From contig KN832870.1 in the NCBI GenBank assembly GCA_000827325.1, positions 2,914,001 through 2,978,000 on the forward strand: 64,000 bases of DNA, in the 5' to 3' direction. The position numbers and the translations under genes are program-made. This stretch comes from Oidiodendron maius Zn (taxonomy: Eukaryota > Ascomycota > Leotiomycetes > Myxotrichaceae). Numbering within the stretch: the first letter of the stretch is position 1; each line of letters starts with the position of its first letter. A model generated the notes under the pieces. That model made no database searches and was not told the origin of the DNA. It was given only the letters and a program-made list of their open reading frames with translations. Below, one piece after another: positions 56,410-64,000 of this stretch.

Positions 56410-58426
56410 ATGGGGATTCCTCACTTGATAGCTTTTCTACGGCCATATGCAAACTACGAGCCATTAGCCGGGAGAGATGTTGTTATCGATGGCCCCGGAT
56501 TGTGGTAAGCTGCACATTCCTGGTCAACATACAGGCACAGTGCCAGAATGGATCAATTGCCCCCATCCGTCAATATCCTACTTCAGACCGCCTTCATTCG
56601 ATTCGTGATATGGGCTAAAGCTGACTTGCGCAACGTTCAGTTACCACGTCTACCATCTCTGTTTGAGCAACCGGCCTTCTACTGGAAATGCTTTCGAGGC
56701 AGTGCCTTCGTATGGGGAACTGGAGGAGACAGTTATATCCTGGCTGGACGAGTTACGGAGAAGTGATGTGACAATGTAAGAATGTAAAGCATTTTGAATC
56801 AGAAATAAGCTAATCAGGCCCAGCCGGAGGATATATTTTGATGGGTATCTGCCTCCGTCAAAGCTTGATATCCGGCTAGAAAGACTACGGACATTGACCA
56901 AGCGATTAAACGACTATTATTATGCAAATCCAGAAGCATGTCGAATTTCTATCCAGTCCCGAAATACCAAACCAATGGGCCTGTTTGACCATGCAACTAC
57001 CAGCTTTGTCTCGACCCGCCTGCCCCCAGCTCCATTTCTCGTCCCGGTAATTATTGACGCTCTGGGCAAGTCGGAGACTTATAAAGACGTGGTTGAAGTT
57101 GTTCCTGGCGAAGCGGACTTATATTGTGGAAGATCCGTGAAACAACACGGAGGGCTTGTCCTCACAGGTGACTCTGACTTGCTGGTCCACGACCTGGGTG
57201 CAGATGGATCTACCAGTTTCTTCAAGGACATAGATCATCAACCAGATAACTCTGACGGCCTACATAGCCTGATTTATTATCCTACAACCATTGCAGACAG
57301 GTTGTCTTTGCCCCAATCTCATGGATTGCGAGCGCTAGCATTTGAGATGATCATGGATGGCCATGGCACGTTCAGAAAACTGCTAGGACAATCTATTACG
57401 CTGAAAACAATTAATATGCACGAAGATCAGTACTTGGACTTTCTCAAACCGTACAACGCACTGTCCCAAAGCACAACAGATTCTGCGAATCGCAGTAGTG
57501 GGTATCCATGCCAGTTCATGAACTTCCTGCACACATTGGATCCCAGAATATCGGAATGGGTCTTTCAATTCCCCAGTATTGCAAGATGTACCGATAGCAC
57601 AGCATCAGCAGCCCAACTAGAGACAAACTCCATTCATGTATTTCTCCCTTTTCTCGTCGATTGTCCAATCCGGACCACAGCTTGGGAGGCTTCAACCTCC
57701 CTTCGCCAGTTGGCGTACGGACTGCTAAAAAATGTCACTTCAACCAGTGAACAAGAATATTGTGTTTTTGAACACAGGAGGCAAAATAATATAAATGGGA
57801 AGGGTTATCAGCTTCCAAATACCCCTGTCACCTCCGGAGCTTGCACGAATTTGATAAATCTCATTGAACATTTGCACCACAACTTTTCTCGTCTTCCAGT
57901 GCCTGATCGATGGATAGCCTTTGCAGTTTACCAACAAGTCGAATGGTCCTCCTCTGCCGGCAAACCTGTGAACAGCAATTTCATCGTACAAAAGCTCCCC
58001 ACACTGCAAACGCAGACAAACCTTAACAATTGCGCCTGGGATAGTCTCCAGTTCCTAGCCCAAGTACAAGGCGTGTTTTATTCTCTTAGAATGCTCCAAC
58101 AAATTACAGGACTACTGATGTCCGGTGGCTTTGAACGACCCTGTATGAAAGAAGCATCCACCCTTTATGACCAACTCAAGTCTCTCCCGCCATTGAAAGA
58201 TGTTCCAAGCTTCACATGTGCAGTAACACTTATCCATAAGATTCGAGCTGAAAATATGGTGCAAGCTGCCTATAACACACTCGGGATTAAAGAACAGAGA
58301 TCTCTTGAAGTCCAGGAGACATCAGAGAACAGCAGAAAGAAGAGGAAGTCGGGCAAGAATATGGCACCAAAGACTCCTGGACGAAAACAAGTCAATAATT
58401 CTTTCGAACTACTTGAAGTAGAGTGA
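56410..58426 (+). CDS. Asteroid/XPG-like nuclease domain protein
   Basis: The protein has the FEN1/XPG fold of the asteroid family, whose substrates are poorly known. Three exons (56410-56504, 56641-56775, 56818-58426) give about 612 residues. The start MGIPHLIAFLRPYA leads to VVIDGPGL. Exon 2 gives YHVYHLCLSNRPSTGNAFEA and WLDELRRSDVTM, and exon 3 RRIYFDGYLPPSKLDIRLERL. The acidic catalytic residues appear to be kept: D in VIDGPG, D in YFDGYLP, E and D in VPGEADLY and D-x-D in TGDSDLLVHD. The rest is an alpha-helical, family-specific part with a basic tail, RKKRKSGKNMAPKTPGRK, which may guide it to the nucleus. Intron 1 (136 bases) is longer than most here. Confidence 0.87.
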
Positions 58427-58571
58427 GCTGAAGATATTTTATACAATGACAATGCTCTCCCCCTTTAGAAATCACTCACTAAAGGGTAGCTAGCGCCTAC
58501 CCGGCTATAAGTGAGCAAGCGAGCAATTGACTTCAGTGGTAGTATCCTCTAAAGGCAGGATTTGGCGAGTC

Positions 58572-58709
58572 TTAAAGTTGATAAAACTCCTCTCTAAGAC
58601 TATGATAATACTGACGTGTAATATCGTCTGCTCTGTGCAGTAATGCAATAAACCTTTCCTTCTTAGAAAGATTAGCATAGTCGTCATCTAAGTTAGAAAC
58701 TCCTGCCAT
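58572..58709 (-). CDS. Possible 45-residue small protein or gene fragment
   Basis: An ATG at 58709 starts a frame to a TAA at 58572, reading MAGVSNLDDDYANLSKKERF and then an amphipathic helix with ALLHRADDITRQYY. The pattern of charged and hydrophobic residues looks protein-like rather than random. Stops occur soon after in the same frame, so it could also be the remnant of a longer gene. No family recognised. Confidence 0.25.
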   Translation of the reverse strand: MAGVSNLDDDYANLSKKERFIALLHRADDITRQYYHSLREEFYQL

Positions 58710-59460
58710 AAAGGATTGGCGACATTAAGATGCATCTCTTAACAATCGTTATCTGGTCCCTGTTGCTATCTCTTAAAAATCGATTCTAAACTTGAGAAAA
58801 GTGAGGCTCGAGGAAGAATTTTGAAGGACCTCCTCGTCGACTATCACTTATGACAATACGTTCTGACCTGTCATGTTACAAGTGCGGATATGCTGACAAT
58901 GCCATGTTGCACAGCATCATGATAATCGTGACACGTCAACACACCTCATAGACGTGCCAATCAGTGCACCGCAGCGCCGTGGTGTGACCCTTAACAGCAG
59001 CAAATAGAAAGCGGTGGTATGACGATGGAAATAATACGGCCGTGATGGTACGATCGAGTAATATAGCCAGCATAGACAAGGCCGATCTCCTCTTGGCTCT
59101 CGCACTCTGTATCTCACAATCATCGGACTTCAATTTTCGTAGTATGTTCCTCTTGCGCTTCCGTGAGAGAGTACCTGGAGGAGGCCACCTGCAGACCTCT
59201 GCGCGTTCAAGGTCAACAAGTATTAGTCTGCCTCGCTGTTCGTCCCTTCACCAGTTCCGCGGATTCACGTCGTTGTGAAGCACCTGCTACCTGTGCAATT
59301 CTCCCATGTCATATTCACCTGATCGAGAATACGAACCTCATTCTTCGGCTTACCCATCTTCCCTATTGTTAACCCTAGCCACATCTCCAACTATACTTGT
59401 CTGCATACCGTACATATTTCAGAAGTGCTCCAATAGATGCGCTCGCCCAGACTCTCAGAG

Positions 59461-59593
59461 TTTTGTTGCACATCGCAATGTTTGCTTGTTCCAGGTCCAT
59501 CTCCTTTCGATACTAATCCAGAATGAAGCATAAGCCAATAGGCAGCCTCTCATCCTGGATTTTAAGAATTTTGTTGCACATCGCAATGTTTGC
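59461..59593. repeat. 25-base direct repeat, two copies
   Basis: TTTTGTTGCACATCGCAATG plus TTTGC occurs identically at 59461-59485 and 59569-59593, 108 bases apart. Shorter GCATATTGTT and CTTGCCG echoes follow to about 59690. It may mark a small duplication or a transposon remnant. Confidence 0.75.
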
Positions 59594-60300
59594 GCGATGC
59601 ATATTGTTTGCTTTTTTTTTGTTACACCTCATTATTGTTGCCCGTTGCATATTGTTGGCTTGCCGCACGTTGTTCGCTTGCCGGCATCCGAATTAGCATC
59701 GATTTTCCCATACCCTTTTTACCGCCGGCCAATTCAGAGCCTGGGCCTACATGAGGTGTATATGCGGATCTTTGACCCGGCGTGCGCAATCGGTACCTGG
59801 AGTAATGCGGTAAGCAAGATCGTTAAGCAAGTAAATCTCAGCCCAGGTCGCGTTGGGGCACGGTACCCGAATCCGGCATGGCGCCGCCTTGGCTGCCATG
59901 ACATGGAAGGTGTATGCTCGAGACGCTGGACGGGAGGATAGGACTCTGTCCATAAGGAGCACAGGTCAATGATTTGATCCGCTGTAAGAGCCGGAGCTAC
60001 CTTCCGGGCGCTAGGTGCGTGCCGTTGCCAACCAGAAATTTGCTTGGAACACACCAAAACTAGTCATCTTATTCATAATTACCTTGTAGTTAAGGTATGA
60101 GTCGTTACAGTGGTGGCCGTGATATTCTTGTCTGCACCCCACGACGAGGAGTGGAGTGTTTGGCATCTTACCACCAACCCTAGCGCCATAAACCTGGTCG
60201 TACTAGCCCCGGGTCTAGTGACGCTACGGAATAGTAAGCCCAATAGAAAGATATGCCACACCTGAGCTGCTTCATGGTCTCAGTTTGGAATATCGGCAAA

Positions 60301-60380
60301 TGACTAAAATGCGACCACAGATTTTAGAAATTTACTGAATGCGACCACACATACTAATTAATTACTGGATGCAACCAGTG
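60301..60380. repeat. Three degenerate ~30-base repeats
   Basis: Copies start near 60301, 60332 and 60361. Each carries a form of TACTGAATGCGACCACAC (variants ACTAAAATGCGACCACAG and TACTGGATGCAACCAGTG). The spacing is close to 30 bases. They lie about 520 bases before the Hsp70-like start codon. Confidence 0.6.
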
Positions 60381-60896
60381 TGGCATTTCAGGCTCGTTTG
60401 AATGTCACCGTAGAATAGATAAGGACTCCACAATGGGTCAATGTATTAGTGCTAGTATAAACCAGAGCGGACGGAAAACGAGGCGTAAGTGGATCATATA
60501 ATACAGCGAAAGGTACGATGTAATTAGTAGGTCGTAACACCGTCAGCTTTGTCCCACCTAGGCCAAGGTTCTGCCAGCGCTATCAGTTTATTTAGTTGTG
60601 CTATTCCTACTACGGACTTTGATTCATCTAGGGGGTATTGTAAAACTAATTGGCAAACCTTTAAACGCTACCCTATACGCCAAAATCAAAGGTCCATCCA
60701 AAACAACCAAGAGACTCCAAACAACCAAATGATCCCAACAACCAAGAGACTCTGAAATGCCTTCCTATTATTGGCTAGTATGCATCTTCCTGTTGTTGGT
60801 TTTCTTACTGCGCCACAACACCACCACATACATTCGCCGCGTTTCCACCTCCAACATTGCAAAGTGATCGTAGCTCAGCAAAGTCATCGTCACACA

Positions 60897-62121
60897 ATGC
60901 CTCGCAATACAGGACTCGCTCGGAATATGATGCGCTATATCGTGCCAGCACTACTCCTTGTCTTCTTTATCCCAGTCCTCCGATCTTTCTTTCAGACGCC
61001 ACCACAGACCCTCCAACCATATGAACCTACGAGCCCAACTTTTGGTATTGGTTTAGACTTGGGGGCATCATATGGGTATGCTAATATTCTATATATTGCC
61101 TTAACTAACTACAGGCCAGGACTGTGGCTGTCTCGTATCCAAACGGTACTATACAGTCAATCGCCAAAGTTGAGGGCGACGCAGCTTACCTAGAAGTCAT
61201 GTCTCGTTTATCCCTTCGAACCTCAATACACCCTCAGTATATTTCTATTGCCCTACTCGAAAAAGAAATTAAAGGATAAATACACTAATACATAATAGTC
61301 TTCCATACCAGTATGGTGAAGGGATTGCGGATTGGCCAAGGAGAACCCTCCGCGATATTCGAATCCGGCTTGGCCTTCCAGCATCAAGGGATGTTGGAAT
61401 ACTAAGCAAGATGATTAAGAAGTTACATATAGCAGCCGAATCTTTTATTGGGGTGCCAGTCCCTACCGCAAAAGCCGCTATTCCTGACTTTGCTTGTGCT
61501 CTATATAGCGAGGATATCTACGAAGCTTTCGACTATCTGCAGCTCTCTTACCTGAAATTCCGTCCGTGGTATAACTGGAACCCTTTATATTCTTCAGACG
61601 GGGCCTATGCAGCATCCGACTACCGTATTTGTTCTAATTATACTGAGCCCGACTTGTGTTGGAAGCAACCTCCTCATTCTCCAAATGACCCTCTTTGGGA
61701 GCCGTATATCTTGATAATTTCGTTCACTTATGCCTACCTGGAAGCGAGGATAACATATGGACTTTATCCTATAATAGCCAGTCCAGGCTATTATAACTCT
61801 ACGCTGAGGTATAATTCCCTCCAAGACGCTCCAAGCGAGGAGGCATATTGGGAGGAAGTCCGACAATCCATTCGTGGGTCTATGAGCCCGGTTAGCCACC
61901 GCAATGTTACACAGCTATTGATAACTGGTGATGCTGCCCATATTCCCAAATTCAGGGAGGTTTTGAAGGAAGTGACAGATTCTATGTTTGAGGAGGAGTT
62001 GGAAGTTCTTGACGAACACCCTGTCTTTGCTGGTGCAAGAGGAGTTGCTATTTTTGTAATGCGAGCGATATGGAGGCAAAACCACGGGGATGGCAGTACA
62101 AATATAGTACAAGAACTCTAA
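60897..62121 (+). CDS. Membrane-anchored Hsp70-like ATPase-domain protein
   Basis: Three exons (60897-61075, 61120-61236, 61299-62121) give 372 residues. After MPRNTGLARNMM comes one membrane segment, YIVPALLLVFFIPVLRSFF. Then an Hsp70/actin-like phosphate-1 loop reads FGIGLDLGASYGTVAVSYPNG. Further on ILSKMIKKLHIAAESFIGVPV resembles the Hsp70 segment that precedes the second phosphate loop. Near the end, TQLLITGDAAHIPKFREVL matches the adenosine-motif pattern. No peptide-binding domain follows; the protein stops soon after. Several N-glycosylation sequons (NYTE, NSTL, NVTQ) suggest a lumenal or outside orientation. Similar divergent Hsp70-like proteins are often expanded in filamentous fungi. 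The start is uncertain: the frame is open further upstream. Confidence 0.68.
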
Positions 62122-62276
62122 ATGTTATTTTTACTACAGTCTGCTTCGATAATCCTCATATACTTGAGATTTGTACTTTATATATTTGAGAGTATTAAGG
62201 GTGATTGAGTGACAGATATTATTCTAACGAAAAAAGCAGGATAGTTTATCCTAATAGATAGCACTATATATTCAAT

Positions 62277-62308
62277 GTGACGACCTCCCGACCTCCCGAG
62301 GTTGTCAC
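62277..62308. repeat. 11-bp inverted repeat with GACCTCC duplication
   Basis: GTGACGACCTC (62277-62287) pairs with GAGGTTGTCAC (62298-62308), one G-U pair, around a 10-base loop that repeats CGACCTCCC. It lies about 155 bases past the stop of the Hsp70-like gene and could be a terminator hairpin or the tip of an old element. Confidence 0.55.
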
Positions 62309-63234
62309 CTATATATCGTAGAATAGCGGATAAGGCCAGCTTGGCACTGTGCAAAATACTATTCATACTCCAGCTTTGCTCGCGTGGTTAGTGAGTCGTT
62401 ATACTAGATATATTTAATCAATTAGTGTATATTAGGACTCGAAGAGTGAGTTTAGAAGAAACAACCTTTTTGAACACAACGCATTTGACCATATACCGCT
62501 GTCAGTCATGCTGTGTATCTGGAAGTTTAGGTGTAGTTTGTGGGCGCTGGTTTGGGGAAGCTGGATAGACTCTATATCACGATTGATGGTTTAGAACTTA
62601 GAATTAATGGTGCAGAGTGGACTATATAACATCACGTTAGCCGCATCCATATGCAAATGCATCTACATTAAGCTTCATTACGAATGCGGCCGTGAAGTTG
62701 TCCGTAATGCCAAAACGCTTCCTGCAAGTCGGCTAAGTCCACAGCTCCAAGGTGGGAGACGCATCAACGTCGTGTAGCCCGAGAATTTGACTCACACCCA
62801 TGGCCACCACGCGTCGATTGCACAGTTTCACGTGATACCGAGTGGGTGTCGTAACAATGCCCCGTTTCCTTCCACATGCCACCATCGCCCACGACCAAAA
62901 CTGGTAGTAGACGCTCCTATAATTATGGATGTGCAGAGGAAATAACTCCTTCCCAGTATCACTGTGGACGAAACGTCCTGCAACTGGCAACCTGGAATGG
63001 GGCTGAAATGTAGCCACACAGGCGGACCACCATGCCTCTACTTTCTGTCGCCCAGTACGTCTTTCTTAAAAATCAAGCCGCACAGAAAGTTGGAAGCGCA
63101 ATAATAGAGCGGGGTATTGAGGGTTTCTGACTCACCCGCAGCACATCGGGTCGGCCCTTTCTAAGCTCTCAACTGCAGGTCGATCATGGATGCCTAGAAC
63201 CTTTAACTATGGTGCTGATCAGTATTGATATATA

Positions 63235-63319
63235 AGCCTTTGCGTTGTCTGCTGTACCAGTTATCATTTACTATAGCCTTTGCGTTGTCTACTGTACAGT
63301 ATCAGTTATCATTTACTAT
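63235..63319. repeat. Two-copy tandem repeat of about 40 bases
   Basis: Copy 1 (63235-63274) and copy 2 (63275-63319) both read AGCCTTTGCGTTGTCT, a CTGTAC core, then CAGTTATCATTTACTAT. They differ by one substitution and a five-base insertion, so the duplication is fairly recent. Confidence 0.85.
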
Positions 63320-63540
63320 TGATAGTCCTAGCACTTATGCAATTGGAACATGACTCACGCATGGAGCCATACACTTCGCTGCAACGGATATGTTTGCCTC
63401 TTCTGTGGCGAGTACATAGGGTTTTTCATATACTTCTAGGTTGGGCTTCAATCCACTAATTTGATTTGATTTGATTAATTCTGAACGGGTGAAACCTGGT
63501 TGACGGCTCACTTGCATACATGTATGCCAAGCCCCTAAAT

Positions 63541-63667
63541 CGTACTCTCCTCCCCTCGAAATAAATGTAACAGTGGGTCTACAGAGCACAGACATTCTAC
63601 CATACAAAACCCCCCGGCCAAAAGGGTCCACTATTACATTTACTTGGTATTTAGGGGGGAGAGTACG
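63541..63667. repeat. Foldback with ~37-base imperfect arms
   Basis: The left arm (63541-63576) opens CGTACTCTCC and ends AATGTAACAGTGG. The right arm (63628-63667) is close to its reverse complement, starting CCACTATTACATT and ending GAGAGTACG. About 50 bases lie between. Small indels separate the arms. It resembles a MITE-like or foldback relic. Confidence 0.6.
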
Positions 63668-64000
63668 AAGCAAGGTGTTACGTCGAGTGGGGCCAATGAA
63701 GTATCATGTGAGGGGCTAATATTTTCAGGTAAAATTGCTCGATTCTTCTAAAGGTAATTAATAAGTTTAACCAATACCTTTATACTTTGTAACTAGGCAA
63801 TTCTAAATATAGTCTTAGATACCTCAAATCAAATGGTTTAAGCATACATAACATGTCCTCCTTCACACCGTCTATTAGATTAGTATTCAGGGCTTCAGTA
63901 TCAGTATTTGAGTTCGTTACTCAGCACCGACAATTCTTTGGACAACGGCCTACAAGTGAGAAGCTGGCGCCCCCTCTTCTAAGCGGCAAATGTCCTACTA

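Larger units (their letters stand above)
58427..60896. other. Gene-poor AT-rich region with small repeats
   Basis: About 2.5 kb without a clear gene. It holds a 45-codon frame on the minus strand, a 25-base direct repeat and three degenerate 30-base repeats, all listed separately. The AT richness and TA-rich dinucleotides might reflect RIP of old repeats, but I could not measure this. Confidence 0.45.
62122..64000. other. Gene-poor AT-rich region to window end
   Basis: About 1.9 kb with no convincing gene. It holds one hairpin, a tandem duplication and a foldback, listed separately. Frames at 62733-63019 and 63335-63673 (minus strand) look random, and the second crosses the foldback. Confidence 0.45.

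Noticed and set aside
59597-60057. Overlapping frames near 59.6-60.1 kb
   Set aside because: Both strands are open over the same bases, with no family pattern; treated as chance frames.
62122-64000. LTR retroelement or other virus-like copy in the AT-rich end
   Set aside because: No polymerase, capsid or integrase pattern and no long terminal repeats were seen; only small repeats remain.

Overview
The window is nuclear DNA of a filamentous ascomycete (Pezizomycotina). The evidence is about 23 protein genes on both strands, short introns (about 44 to 140 bases) with GT-AG and a few GC-AG ends, a Zn2Cys6 regulator, a P450, a heterokaryon-incompatibility (HET) domain relic and a GPI-anchored wall protein. 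The gene styles would suit a leotiomycete, but I cannot prove the class from the sequence. No tRNA, rRNA, CRISPR array or intact transposon was found. Exon joins given here were made by eye.

Layout. 1-4.1 kb: the SNARE YKT6 converges with a Rab-type GTPase. 4.8-6.6 kb: a cytochrome b5/FMN lactate dehydrogenase. 7.2-11.1 kb: a metallophosphoesterase diverging from a TMEM16 scramblase. 11.4-13.0 kb: an aromatic amino acid decarboxylase. 13.5-16.4 kb: a secreted, GPI-anchored wall protein with a long Gly-Tyr-Pro-Thr repeat array that holds an assembly gap. 17.5-27 kb: a housekeeping block with BUD13 (splicing), TFIIF alpha, a Cid1-type nucleotidyltransferase and HGH1 (eEF2 folding). 27-29.8 kb: neutral ceramidase. 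30.7-32.4 kb: a decayed HET-domain gene. 32.9-36 kb: NSE1 (Smc5/6) and a triple-domain GFA protein. 38.4-45 kb: two orphan genes, a lone P450 and a conserved-looking unknown. 45.3-46.8 kb: ENP1/bystin. 47.7-53.5 kb: a divergent pair that looks like the quinate activator (QutA/QA-1F) and quinate repressor (QutR/QA-1S). 54.6-58.4 kb: PRPP synthetase diverging from an asteroid/XPG-like nuclease. 58.4-64 kb: a gene-poor, AT-rich stretch with small repeats and one membrane-anchored Hsp70-like protein.

How genes relate. Most are unlinked housekeeping genes. The clear functional pair is the quinate activator/repressor, which shares a promoter of about 560 bases but has no quinate enzymes or permease beside it. 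Other close head-to-head pairs are PRS/asteroid (174 bases), phosphoesterase/TMEM16 (188 bases) and TFIIF alpha/nucleotidyltransferase (850 bases).

Points that stand out: three probable GC-AG introns; the split catalytic domain of the nucleotidyltransferase; the wall-protein minisatellite with a one-base frame slip and a gap; the three-domain GFA protein; the orphaned quinate regulators; an acidic SAP-like protein whose acidic tail continues in frame past its stop; and several unexplained hairpins, above all a triple hairpin at about 54.3 kb and a foldback at about 63.6 kb.
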